Origin: Venturia oleaginea
Taxonomy: Eukaryota > Ascomycota > Dothideomycetes > Venturiales > Venturiaceae
Reading direction: 5' to 3'
NCBI GenBank assembly: GCA_013176395.1
Contig: JABMLP010000006.1
Coordinates: 1,736,001-1,800,000 of the forward strand
DNA length: 64,000 bases
This document shows, in pieces, positions 13,007 to 27,968 of this stretch. Position numbers and translations under genes: made by a program. A model generated the notes under the pieces. That model was not told the origin of the DNA, ran no database searches, and worked only from the letters and a program-made list of their open reading frames with translations. The stretch's first letter is position 1; every line of letters begins with the position of its first letter.

Positions 13007-13417
13007 TCCGGAAAGTGCTGGTCAAGAATATTAGCTGGTCGGTAGCTTCGAGTAGCCACCATGTCTGGTGTGTAGGAAAATCAACATTTTGTCGATGAAT
13101 TTTGGAGATGTTGTTGAGTATCAAATTGGTATATATTATCTCTATGTCAAGGTAGTGGCATAGAGGTCCTCTTTTGGCTCAATGGTGAAATTCAACAGAT
13201 GCCACTTCTGCGTCTAGGACTCGATCGTACAAGTCTTCTATACAGCACTCGCGGAGGATAAGTGATTGAGCAGAATGCAGAATTTCCTCTTCTGCAAATG
13301 CTCTACCCGGATTGAGCGGCAGCTGGTAACCATATTTCATCATCCGCCTTTCTTGATTTCCAAATCTCATGGAGACTCAATTGGGAAATCTACGAGAGAA
13401 GGGTTGTATCAACAACA
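13007..13417. other. Intergenic between convergent genes
   Basis: The polygalacturonase gene ends at the left and the asparaginase gene ends at the right, so this 411-bp stretch should hold two 3' UTRs. I see no gene in it. Confidence 0.6.
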
Positions 13418-14779
13418 TCAATGATCATCTATAAAAGCCATGAAATGCGAGTGGCCATCATCATCAACCCATGCACGAAACATACCCCCGCAGTTGAAGT
13501 TCCAGACGATGTTCCCTTGCGATCCTACCAGCTCGATTCCAATGATACCGCCTTCTCCCTCGCCTGTTTTGCCCCATCTGTCGCCGGCTGAGAGTTGCAA
13601 TTCGCCTCCTGGGCCGGCGATTTGGTTGACTGCTTCTGAGAGAGGGATTCGGGGCGTGGAGAAGCGTGATATAGCTGCTGCGGTGCGGACGGCGGAGATT
13701 CGAAGGAAGGAGTCACCGTTTCCGGTGCCTGACATGCCGACGGCGCAGGTCGTTGAATGAGAAGTTTCCTTGCGATCTAGTGGCGAAGCTTTGCTTTCGT
13801 GCTGCGGTGGAGCTTTGGGCGATCTTGAGGGTGTGGAGAGGGGCCAGCAGGAGGTTAAAAGGTCTGGCACAGTTCCGTGAGATCTGAAGAGATCTGACAC
13901 GTTGCCAGGAGACGAGAATAGATCAGATATATTTCCGAAAGGCGCTAACAACTCGTGAGTTGATGAAGTTGAAAGAGGCGGTCGAGATTGTCGGAGAGGT
14001 CCCAAAAATTCTCTCGTCCATTCTTCGGCCCAGAATCCAGCGCCGAGAGTAGGAGTGTCGCCGATACGGCCTGGAAGTTTGTTGGTGAGGCCGCCTGTAC
14101 TTGTAGCAGCACATATAGTCCCGAATCGGTCGAGAACCACAGCCCCGACTGTGCCTTGAGGAAGATACTCATGTCCATCCCAAGACGGACCTCCATCTTG
14201 ACATTCAGTCCTTTGAAAAGGTTGCGCACTACTTGCTTCTGACTTTCCCAAACCTCTCTGATGCTCATCCCACCTCCTTTTCGTGAAGAAGTAACTCTGA
14301 TCAACCCTCTCGAGTCCCCACCTTACAGCCAAATTTTCCAGCTCGTCGCCACTCATCTGACAATGCGCCCCAGCACCACCACCATCTTCTTTCTCCCCTC
14401 GAATCAACATTTCTTTCGCAAGGAGAATAGGATTTTTGACATGTTTCAGAGTCATGCAGCCCACACCTCTCTTTCGATACCCTTTCGAGACCATGACGCT
14501 CGATTCTAGTTCCACGGTTCCCTCACGAGTGAATACAGCGCCTTTACCGCAGTTGAAGAGAGGATCATCTTCTAACAATTTGACGGCGTGCGTTGCGATA
14601 TCCAGTGCTGTCGCGTCCGGGACTGCAAGTAGTGATGATGCTTGACCCAGGATTTGAAGGAGAGAAGCTTTATATGCTTCGTATGATTCTTTTGATAGAT
14701 TTTCGCGGTGAATGTTTCCTGCGCCTCCGTGGATGATTATTCGTGGTTGGGTATGGGGATCGGATCTTTGCTTGCTCAT
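13418..14779 (-). CDS. Threonine-type asparaginase / isoaspartyl peptidase
   Basis: A single exon of 453 aa. I start at the ATG at 14779 because the frame upstream opens only with TTG. The N-terminal IIIHGGAGN, the NCGKGAVF block and the autocleavage motif GTVGAVVLDRFGTICAATSTGG (catalytic Thr near residue 210; the family is split there into two subunits) identify an Ntn-hydrolase of the plant-type asparaginase family. It would hydrolyse L-asparagine or isoaspartyl dipeptides in the cytosol. The late block GMSGTGNGDSFLR and the GGEGGIIGI-like end are also conserved. An insertion at residues 280-310, after the catalytic Thr, contains three imperfect copies of a Gly-Asn-x-Ser-Asp-Leu-Phe-like unit, which is unusual and lengthens the protein. 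Confidence 0.9.
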   Translation of the reverse strand: MSKQRSDPHTQPRIIIHGGAGNIHRENLSKESYEAYKASLLQILGQASSLLAVPDATALDIATHAVKLLEDDPLFNCGKGAVFTREGTVELESSVMVSKGYRKRGVGCMTLKHVKNPILLAKEMLIRGEKEDGGGAGAHCQMSGDELENLAVRWGLERVDQSYFFTKRRWDEHQRGLGKSEASSAQPFQRTECQDGGPSWDGHEYLPQGTVGAVVLDRFGTICAATSTGGLTNKLPGRIGDTPTLGAGFWAEEWTREFLGPLRQSRPPLSTSSTHELLAPFGNISDLFSSPGNVSDLFRSHGTVPDLLTSCWPLSTPSRSPKAPPQHESKASPLDRKETSHSTTCAVGMSGTGNGDSFLRISAVRTAAAISRFSTPRIPLSEAVNQIAGPGGELQLSAGDRWGKTGEGEGGIIGIELVGSQGNIVWNFNCGGMFRAWVDDDGHSHFMAFIDDH

Positions 14780-15156
14780 TTTCTGTAATTCTTTGGACAA
14801 ATGTCGAGGAAGTTGGGCTGGATTTCAAGTTGTTGAGTTTAAGAGAGTAACAATCAGCAGAGGTTAGCAGCTCAGGGGATTATAGAGTGCAATGTTTGAT
14901 TGTTGGAGGAGGGTTGCGATATACTACCAAACTCGCATTAAGATAAGATAAGATGCCGAGATCGCTAAGTGTTCTGGTTTCTGGCGTCGCTGCTTCGTAC
15001 CGCGACTTCTACCTCTACTTCAAGCATCACTGACCGCAATAATGAGACTAGCCGTATAGCACTGAAATATACGCATACCGTTCTTCACTGTGAGATCTGG
15101 TAAACCCGCCCTTACGTTTTGTTGCGTGCCGGATGCGACGGCCACAACCTACTATG
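14780..15156. other. Intergenic, promoter of the asparaginase gene
   Basis: No coding potential is visible. The stretch ends at the left terminal repeat of the hAT element. Confidence 0.5.
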
Positions 15157-18100
15157 CAGTGAAATAAATAGACTAGACAGACACAGATACGACAGCCATA
15201 TCCGGTCTGTCCACCTAAAACATGCAGATATCCAAGGATATCTGTCTTTTATCTGTCTGCCAAGGCCGTGTCTGCCAGGGTCATTGTAGAAGGTGGTGAT
15301 AGAAGGGGTTTTGGTGTTGTATACGATAAATTACAAGTCCCAATCGTCCTCACTAACAACCTCACCATTTACGATAGTAATGCCTTCGCAACCATCCTCT
15401 TACCGCTGGATTCTTCAGTGCATCCGTTTTGAATAGAGGCTTTATCCTCATTGAACTGTACCTTGATATCCTGTATCACCAATGTAATACCAGCCTCATT
15501 GCGCTGAATCTCGTCATCGATATCGCGCTGACCTTGAGCCTCAGGGCTGAGGTCAACAGTCTCTTCAACAACAGCTTTATCGAGGGTAATGTCATCAATA
15601 GAATGAGGCCTTCCAAACCAGTTTTTGAGACATTCATTGGCCTCAATGAGGTCCATATTGAGCCGATTGCGAGAGTCAGATATAAAAGGTGTTTGGCGCT
15701 CGAAAATGTACGCTCACATTCGTCAGACATCAGAGGTATTGCCAACATATCATACGCAAACCTCGCGAGATCTGGCTCAACAAGATAGTGATTGTTCCAG
15801 TAACTGAGGGCGTCGATAGGCGTTAAATTAGAACCACAGTAATGTTCAAAGCGATCAGCAACCCGGGGAGCCGTTGAGGTTTCGAAATCGTCATCCGAGT
15901 GCCAGTAGTTGTTATCATAAGACGCAAATGAACCCCATTGAGTGTCATCTTCATTACTAGGCCTGTACGGCTCTCGTCGTAATGCAAATAGAGGGTCGAT
16001 TGAGGGATCACCGCCTGTAGAATAGCGGCCTTTGTATTCTTCTTCCCATAGTTTGGTGACGGGTTCCTTGACCTTGATATCATAAACTTCGTTGAAATCC
16101 GGCCAATTACGCTCAAACCATAGGGATATTCGGGCAGGATCCAGCAGAATGGCAGCAAAGTAAGCTGGAGATTTGGAAGTCTTTTCCCAATATTCAGAGA
16201 TCTTGGTGTGAGAAGCCGTACACCATGTGGCCAATATCCCGTAATGGGGATGACCAGATCTGCTAGAAGCATCCTCAAATTTGCCTTGAAAGTACGAGAT
16301 CCTCCTCAATTTATCCATTGTAGTGTACCATTTTCGAAGAACTCGGCTCCCTCTTTTGCCTTCAGTGGTTAACGTGGCTTCATGAAAGACTTGAAGACAA
16401 GTTTGTAGTGTTTCGAGGAGGTTCCAATCGGTAGAGAGCAGTTTATCGTCGTTGAGGCCCTTTGAACGAGGCTGGGTAGGAATATGGGTGTTACAGAACA
16501 GCTCAATACGGCTGTGACAATTGAGGAAGCGATTGATAGACTCAAAGCACGAGTTCCATCGTGTTACGTTGGATTGTATGAGCTGAAAGAATATATTAGC
16601 TAGGGAATAGTTCTAGGTTGCGGCGAGGAGATCTGATAAGATTGCAATCGCAGCCTTCTAATTGGCTGAAACGCTCGAAAAGTGGGGAATATCACGAGAA
16701 TTCTGAACTTACGTTGTAGGTATTCCACTTGATCTCGCTCGCAACTGTACTCAAACTGTGGTTTCAATCACGTGCCAAGTATCTCGGTACTCAAGAAGAG
16801 GGAGGGCCTCCCTCTCCCTCTTCTTCTTTAGATAAGAATACAGGAACTACCCCCCCTTATCTCGCTGTCTTTATTTCCTAGTCTACCTTAGTTCCTTTGT
16901 TTCCATTACCGAATGAAGCCAATTCAACACAAACACCGTCCAAACTCCTGCCGCCTTTGAGACGTCATCCGAATATACTTCACTATGTTATGGACCTTGC
17001 CAATCACTCCTTTCTTGCGCCAGGCAGCTGCAATTGAAGAGAAGTCGCCGTTGAGGTTGTAGGGATCCAAATCGCGTAAGTCCTTCTCCGCAGCGTCACC
17101 TAATATGAGGACTTGGGCTGATAAATTGATGATGTGACCGATACAGCGCAGTCTCCTACGCCCTCTTTGCTCCTTAGTCATTTCTGGGTAGAGCCTACGC
17201 AATATAATGTCGATACAGACATCGTTTGAAGCCGCATTATCGGTCACAAAGAAGCCAACTCTCCTCCAGATCTTGTAGTCCTTGATGACCCGGAGTAACA
17301 ACGCCGCCGTATTCTCGCCTGAGTGCTCGCCAATGAGCTCAAGTAGGGCTAAAAGCTTGATCTGGCGCCGCCCTTGGTGGTCAATGTAGTGAGCATTGAC
17401 TGCAATGATTGCATAGGAGTTTGGAGAGGTCCATAGGTCAAAGTTTAAGTGGATATTCGATCTCTATGAGCGTTAGTATAGTAACTAAATCGCGAGTAGA
17501 AGATCGACTTACCTTGCCCTCCTCATATCTCGCTGGAGCCATATTTTACGCTTCGCATATTCAGCCATTACCCAACTCCGTACCGTGTGCCTCCCAGCCA
17601 AATATGCAACATATGGCGCGTTCAGATGCTTCAAAAAGGCTAAGAAGTAGATGTTATCTACCATCGAGATGGCGATATGACAATACACAATCCAGCGGAT
17701 GAGGAGCAACTGAAGAGCTCAAAATTATCGCGCCAAATAAGTTTGCGCATCCCGTTTACAACTTTGGTGTTGGCCGCCTGGTCCGCCAATTGCTGCAACA
17801 CGTTGTATTTTGGGATCTCATTACCATTGACATTAACGCCGTGTTTGGTGCGCCAATGAGTGAGGGCGTGAGTATGACCGTGGGTAATATCGAGGGTAAA
17901 TGGAGACTTTTTTTCCCGCCGTTCTCACCATTGCAGTAGCAGCAATAGTAGAGGATAATTGGTTCTGTGGGATGCGCGATTGCAAACCCTCGAAGTTTGC
18001 CGTTACTGTCCTTCTGCCAGATCATAGAGGTAAGTTTCTTCTTCCTCTCAAGCCTCAAGACAATGTCATCCCGCCGGCGGTAGTTGATACCCTCGATTTT

Positions 18101-18792
18101 GTAGGTTCTGCGCATATAGATATTATCTAAAGGTTGTGATACTGGATTCTGGTTATCGGCAGAAGGCTCACCTTCACTTGATCGAGGTAAAGGTAACTGT
18201 GTGGTTGCCAACTTTCCGGGTTTTTGTGACTCTCCGTTTGCGTTTATTACCGGTAACTAGGCCAGAATTGATAGCCTCATCGTCGCCGAGGATAGTTGAT
18301 AAATTATCGAATATAGAAGGTTGAGTACTGACACGGCCAGAAGCGGTAGAACGCTGAGTTTGAGATTGAGAGGCTTGAGAGCTACCTCGCCCTCGTCCTC
18401 CCGGCGCAGGCATTGTTGTAACCCATTTGAAAAGATGTTCAAATTTGAGCGATTTGGAGGGTTCGATAACTCATAATGTTAGGGTCCACGCCGGCGAGGT
18501 TTTTGGCTGCCCCTGAGCTGGATTTTTCAGTTTATTCAGAGTAACCAATCGCTTGCAAAGTCGAAGATATTAGCGTAGATTCCTTGCTAAATCCACGCCA
18601 ATGTCTACTATCCTCGCTAAAATCCACGCCAAAATCCACTACCTCCGCACCCACCACCAAAAACAGCGCTATACAGACATGCCAAGCCAATATCTGGACC
18701 TTGATTGGTGGAGATCTGCTCCATCTAGACCCCCCTGTTGTCCCAAGTCCGTCTGTCTGTCTGATTGTCTGTCTAGTCTATTTACATCATTG
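15157..18792 (-). mobile_element. hAT-family DNA transposon, decayed
   Basis: The ends are 27-bp terminal inverted repeats at 15157-15183 and 18766-18792, matching at about 24 of 27 positions and starting CAGTG/CAATG as is common in hAT elements. The flanking 8-mers are CTACTATG (left) and CTAGTACT (right), agreeing at about 5 of 8 positions, so the target duplication is degenerate or the ends are off by a few bases. Subterminal stretches are rich in TCTGTC/GACAGA motifs that could be transposase-binding sites. The element is about 3.6 kb, within the usual size for an autonomous hAT, and encodes a transposase on the reverse strand. The reading frame is broken, so it is probably inactive. Confidence 0.8.
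15369..18413 (-). pseudogene. Broken hAT transposase
   Basis: Transposase pieces read leftward in several frames: an N-terminal basic segment (18413-18174), a BED-finger region (18211 to about 17700), a central catalytic part (17301-16924, with FFVTDNAASND and CIGHIINL) and the C-terminal dimerisation part (16318-15369, with LARFAYDMLAIPLMSDECERTFSSAK). The BED finger changes frame at a run of seven A (reverse strand) near 17911-17917: YYCCYC lies in one frame and ALTHWRTKHG in another. A second frame change sits near 15680-15690, after the ERTFSSAK motif and before DLIEANECLKNWFG. An intron may separate some parts, but these two shifts are not explained by splicing. An inverted repeat of purine/pyrimidine-rich DNA lies near 16792-16830. 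Confidence 0.8.
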
Positions 18793-19457
18793 CTAGTACT
18801 ATGACCGAGACCTACTCCGGCTGCCAGTAGCAGGCTTTCTGGCTCCAGCAATACAGATGCTTAAAGATTCGGCTATTTCGCAGTTCATTACTGAAGCCAT
18901 TCAGCGAGCTACTGAATCCAAGACAAAGAAGACACTTGCAAGTAAGTCTAGCTTCCGCGCTCAGTCCCAACTGTTTCCTACAAAATCTGACAGCTAGACA
19001 GTACCGCACACATGAGCTGTTAGCCGTATAGAATCCGAATCTCAATCCTTCTCACCTCGTGGCCAACTTCGGATCTATTCTACAGTATCGCCTGCGCTTT
19101 TTCCGCCTCCATCCTCCCCATCGAAATCCATGTTTCTGAGATGATAGGCTTGCAGAGAGAGCTTTGTTTGTGCACGTCACAGGCGAATTTCATCGACAAT
19201 ATGTGAAAGGAATTCTCTGTTCACAGACTATAATCTAGGAACTTGGTGAAGTGGTGACCTCAATCAGGTCGATATTCCGGATAGTTCAAAGATGGTGTGA
19301 TTACTGACGTATCACAATAGATAAAGATAATGCGGATTGTTGATGTTGATGTTTTCGGTCAACGCAGGAAAAATCAGAAAAGAATGCAGCCCTTACGCTT
19401 ACGGCATGGAACTAGGCACTGTTAGGAGATCGATTATAGAAGCTCTGTGGTTCCAGA
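18793..19457. other. Intergenic right of the transposon
   Basis: A short stretch near 18820-18940 reads as a plausible exon-like peptide ending at a GTAAGT donor, but it cannot be extended into a gene. I see nothing else coding here. Confidence 0.4.
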
Positions 19458-20956
19458 CTAGCACATTCCACCTTTACTCTCCACCTTCCACCCCTCTTTC
19501 GTCAATGTGCTCCCTTCTCCACAGAACATACTCTTATTCGTATCATTCCCCTTCATCTTCCAATTGAAATACCCCGAGACCGCCCGTCCAAACGCCCCTC
19601 CCGATTTCTGTGAATAAGTTCCCACATGGCCGACGTTGAGATTGGCTTTGAAAGCTGGGACAGTGAGGAGGGCGTAATCTCTATCAGCCTATTTAGACAT
19701 GCTAAGATTAGTGACCTACTTCCTGGATTTCAAAGGTAATGACTGCGGAGAGGAGAGGAGAGGACAGGGAGGAATCGAAAACAGCAGTAGAGGGATATAT
19801 ACGCACGAGGTTATAACCAATATCCAAAGGCCCACCAATAAAATAAGCAACTGGGGCCTTGATCTCCTTCACAAAGGGACTCTTCTTCGCTTCGAATGCT
19901 GCGGCGTTAAGGAGTACGGTGTATTTCACCCTTGGGTCCATGTAGGATGCCGAGTATGATTCCAAAGCACCACAACTCTGTCCTGCGGCCGCGATATTCG
20001 AGGGATCGACGTTTCCGTATTTCTGTGCTGAAGGGGTGAAGGCCCAGTCGATCGAACGGACCATGTCGCTGATGTGTGTGAAACTTGCGCCGGCCATTTT
20101 TGTGGGACCGAAAGAATTGCCGTTTGCTATTACCTAGAGTTCATTCCCTAATTAGACCTTGGATTGTATGGTTGAGAGAAGGACGGGAGAGACGAACCAT
20201 GAAGCCGTAACTGGCAATCTCATTCAACATATTCGCGTACATAAGGCCGATTGGCAGACAAAGTCCATTCCCAAACACAATGACTGGGAGTTTCTCTTCC
20301 GTCTTCGTGACCGGGGCGTAAATAGTATGATCGGGTAAACTGGGATCAGTGAAATACTTTGACTTGTAAGGACCTGAACCGCCAGAGAGGTCTTCATCGC
20401 ACGGTTCGTTAGACGTGGCTTGTGGACTCCCAAACATCTTCACCATCAATTTGGAAACTGGGTTTGTAGCATTGGGACTCATCATTGAACACGTGAGCTT
20501 ATAGAAATCCCCAATACTAGCATCTTTGGCGCTCGCAAGAGCAAGATTAGCAGGTTGGGAATTATTCGCTGTTGCCAATCCACTCAACATCCCCGTCAGA
20601 GCACTGAGAGCACTTGACGATTTGCCGCTTCCGAGGGACGAGGAGACGGAGCTCATGATCCCCTTTGCGCCGCCTCCGAGGACGAAGCGGATCAGGGTGG
20701 GGAGGCTGTTCGATTTCATGCTGGGGAAGATGAAGGAAAGGTCGTAGATAAGGGCTTCGAGGTCGGTGGTACTCATTGGTGCAGAGCTCATTGATGCTAG
20801 GACTTCGTCGACTCCGAAGAATCCGCCGGGGATATTGTCGTCGATTGGTCGGTAGGATGGGGGTATGGGTCTTGGGGGAGCATCTGGAGAACCTTGTGGT
20901 AGTTGTGGAAGGCTTGCCGCGAGCTTTGAGAGGCCGAAAATAGGTGTAATCCTCAT
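19458..20956 (-). CDS. Alpha/beta-hydrolase-fold protein
   Basis: Three exons (20956-20198, 20133-19807, 19688-19458) give 438 aa. I start at the ATG at 20956 because the longer open frame begins with TTG. The C-terminal half has the hydrolase pattern: KLPVIVFGNG (oxyanion-side strand), then GQSCGALESY, in which Gly-Gln-Ser-Cys-Gly is the nucleophile elbow, then AYFIGGPLDIGY and a histidine in NVGHVGTY. The first 200 residues are low in complexity with Ser/Ala-rich stretches and no match I recognise. The weak N-terminal hydrophobic stretch does not make a convincing signal peptide. The substrate is unknown; secreted or cytosolic esterase/lipase-like activity is a family inference. The last intron (118 nt) is longer than its neighbours. 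Confidence 0.78.
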
Positions 20957-21973
20957 GGTTGTATTCGATGTCGATGGACGCTCTCGTCGAGCTTCCTGAT
21001 TCAAGCTCAGCGACGAGAAGATGTGGCTGGAGAAAACTTCAGAAGCCAAAACCGATGCGAAGCGAATGAATGGCAACAGTAAAAGCTAGCAAAAAAAGAT
21101 TGAGTGAAACAAGTCTGAAGACCGGTCCATGGCGGCACAATTTGGCATCGTCCTTCTCTACCTTATCTCTTCGTCCGTCCTGGTGTGTCTTCGCATATAT
21201 TGACAGCCTTCCAAATTGCCGAGCCTGATAAACTCTACTACACCCAATTAGTGTACAGGCGAAGGTTTTGGAAAAAGTCCCGCGCGAGCTGAACGTGGAC
21301 AAGTATCTAGACGGCAAGCGCATGTCGCAGGCCAAAGTTGGGCGTTACCCAGTCTGGCAGGTCCTCGACAAATAGGATCTCAGACTGTTTCTTTTATCAA
21401 TCAAATCGAGCCTACAAATGGAAAGAGCTGTAATGGGAGCGGGCATAAATGCAAGCAGTATATGTGTGGAGTAGATTGTATGGTTTTGTCTAGCTTGGAG
21501 TGTCTGGAATCTTCGTAAACTGACCTCGAGCAAAGAGTTGAGTGGAAGAGACATCAGTTGGAAGACACAAAGAGCAGGAAGAGAAGAGGAGAATACCATC
21601 ATGTATCGAACAAGGACACAACTCCAAAGATGATGTTGATATTATGTTGATAGAGAAATGTAAGCGAGCCCATGACAGAAGCAAATTTGACGGTCTAGCT
21701 GTATGCGGCAAGCTCGGTATTCAGTACCTCACCTCTCTCTTTTGCTTAGTGAGAAAGAGAAGAACACATCATAAGCAGACTTCAAGAACAGTGGTGAATG
21801 ATTCACTCACACCACAATGGCAAACAGAGGTATGAGAAAGACAACAACTACTTGGGAGACTCGGAGATTTCACCTACTCATAGAAAACTATAGACATATA
21901 TACACTTCTTATCTGTGATCAAAGAGCATTATCATTCATTTCGCTTGCTCATTTTCTTCATCCTTCACATCAT
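20957..21973. other. Intergenic between two leftward genes
   Basis: About 1 kb with only motif-free short frames. It should contain the promoter of the hydrolase gene and the 3' end of the catalase-peroxidase transcript. Confidence 0.5.
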
Positions 21974-25601
<3,628 letters not shown>

Positions 25602-25698
25602 GGGCAATTGGTCTAGTGGTATGATTTCCCCTTAGCAATTAGGTATATACTATCGTTCATCATGCGGAAAGTCCTGAGTTCAATTCCCAGATTGTCCA
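25602..25698 (+). tRNA. tRNA-Ala(AGC)-like gene with 25-nt intron
   Basis: The ends GGGCAAT and ATTGTCC pair as an acceptor stem (one G-U), followed by the discriminator A at 25698. The D arm (TGGTCTAGTGGTATGA) and T loop (TTCAATT) match eukaryotic tRNAs. The anticodon loop reads TTAGCA, giving anticodon AGC at 25634-25636, and a 25-nt intron at about 25638-25662 sits at the usual place one base after the anticodon. Removing it leaves 72 nt. One C-C mismatch in the anticodon stem and one A-C in the T stem weaken the fold, so it may be a degenerate copy. Confidence 0.65.
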
Positions 25699-25964
25699 CA
25701 TCCGATATCGCATATCATGTAAAGGCTACGTGTTCTTTGACAGGTTTCTTTCTTTTGACTATTTAGCGTATTGCGAATTTTTTGAGCAATATTGTTGAGG
25801 GGTTTGTTCGGAGATAAGGATATTATTTTGAGACATAACTTGGATACCTTACAACTTTTATCAGCACTCATCACTTTTCATCACATTTCCTTACATTCCT
25901 TTAGTTATACACTCTACCGATAGCTATAGATTGTGGCATCCATGAACCACACCCGTAGCAAGCG

Positions 25965-27968
25965 ATGGCTTCTCCAGCTAAGCCTCGTCGCAAATCTAAA
26001 AGGCAACAGCGAGAGCAAGGGGATGCGATCACGATGAAAAGTGAAAGAGAAACGCAAAATCAAAGCAGCAATCACGTACCTAACTGGAGAGTGAAGGCAA
26101 ATGAAGCTCTTGCTTACCGAAATGGCTCCATGGAAGAGCTTACTCCATCATTGCTTGGAACCGAGTTTGAGTTCAAAGAGCTCCCTACTCCCGCCGGGTG
26201 TTTGGATGATATATCAGACAAGAGCTTGACTAAACTGACTCCAGAAGAACTCGTACAATTGATCTCTAAGGGAGACCTTGATTCTGGTACTATAACCAAC
26301 GCACTACTTCGGAGCGCTGGAATAGCTGCCAAGCTGGTAAATACATGATGTTTTGAATTTTTCTTTCGCTGATATTAATGATAGACAAACTGTATCACCG
26401 AGCTTCTCCCCTTTCGTGCTCTTGAGCGCACCAGGGCTCTAGACAAACATCTTTCTCTCAACTCTGGCAAGCCCATAGGACCACTTCACGGATTGCCCAT
26501 CAGCATCAAGGGATCAATCGCTTTCAAGGATCTTCGCATGCATACCGGATGGGTTTCTTGGTGGGACAAAGATATACCAGAGGAGGATGCTCTGATTGTT
26601 CAAATCTTGGAAAATGCTGGGGCTGTTTTTCATGCGAGGACTACTGTTCCTCAGGGAATGATGCAGCTGGAGACGCAGAGTAACCTTTTTGGAACTACAA
26701 CTAATCCATATAGTAGCGAGCTGAGTTCTGGAGGAAGTAGTGGTGGCGAGGCTGCTTTGATTGCTCTGGGAGGAAGTGTGTTGGGTGTTGGATCGGACAT
26801 TGGCGGTATGTCCTCATTTACTGCATCTCAGTTTCCATCCCTTTGGCCTCTGTCGATGGGAATTAATATCTTCAAGGAAGTATTCGCGTGCCCGCAGCAG
26901 CATGTGGTGTATACGGCTTCAAGCCAGCAGCATTTCGAATACCTGCCAACGGCTGGAACTGCGTCTCACCAAGCGCGGATACAATTGCTACTGTGATCGG
27001 ACCAATCAGCATTTCCCTTGGAGGCATAGAAATGTTCATGTCCACCGTCTTGGAAGCCAAACCATGGATCAAAGATCCGTCTTTGAGCGCCATCCCATGG
27101 CGACCAAACACGTTCCCAGACTCAACTCCAGAGGAGCCATTGTGTATCGGAATCCTGTGGCACGACGAACAGTGTTTCCCTCATCCACCTATCATTCGAG
27201 CGATTTGCGAACTTATAACACGCGTCAAAGCTCACCCTGACTTATCACAGCGCATCCGTTTCTGTGACTTTCCACCTTACAAACACGACTATGCCTGGAG
27301 CCTGCTATCAAAGCTGTACTTTTCGGACGGAGGCGCATCCGATATAGCTACAGCGGCTGAATCAGGAGAGCCAATGAGCCCCTTGCTATCATACCTGATA
27401 AATGAACCCGAGGTCAAAAAGCTCAGCCGTAGTCAGCTCGAACTGGCTCTCGAGGATAAGGAAGCTTACCGCGAAGAGTACGCCCATCACTGGAATGCCG
27501 TTGGTGCGGACGAGGAGATAGAAGGACAGAAAGACGATGGCATACTACCAAATTTTAAACCCTATGGGTGTAGAGTGGATCTACTGATTTCTCCTGTGGC
27601 CCCGTATGTTGCATCGCCCCATGGTAAAGCAAAGTATTGGTCATACACGTCACTTTGGAATTTGCTAGACTACCCGGCGCTGTCGGTACCAACACCCACC
27701 ATTATCGACGAGAAATTGGACGAGAAGTCTGATCGAGAGTCTTTCATGAGTGCTATCGACGAAGAGATGTGGGAGTGGTGTAAGTTCTCGCATGCCCTTC
27801 CAATTTCATATGCATCATTGAGGGGCGCTAAATACTACAGATGATCCCAAACTGTACGGTAAAATGCCCGTCTCCTTACAACTCATCGGGCGTCGTCATC
27901 AGGACGAGAAGGTTATTGCTATAGCAAGATTTTTGGAAGATAATCACATCGTTGGACTACCCAAATGA
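25965..27968 (+). CDS. Amidase (amidase-signature family)
   Basis: Four exons (25965-26336, 26385-26805, 26877-27779, 27841-27968) give 607 aa. The Ser-cisSer-Lys triad is visible: Lys166 in LPISIKGS, the Gly/Ser-rich SSGGSSGGEAAL block near 238-247, and the nucleophile Ser266 in GSDIGGS, rebuilt across the second intron and followed by IRVPAAACGVYGFKP. The end MPVSLQLIGRRHQDEKV is typical of fungal acetamidase-like enzymes. The first 40 residues are basic and disordered. The enzyme would hydrolyse small carboxamides to acid and ammonia in the cytosol, for nitrogen use or detoxification; the exact substrate cannot be read from sequence. Confidence 0.92.

Noticed and set aside
16792..16830. 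Purine/pyrimidine inverted repeat as a separate element
   Set aside because: It lies inside the hAT element and has no flanking duplication of its own.
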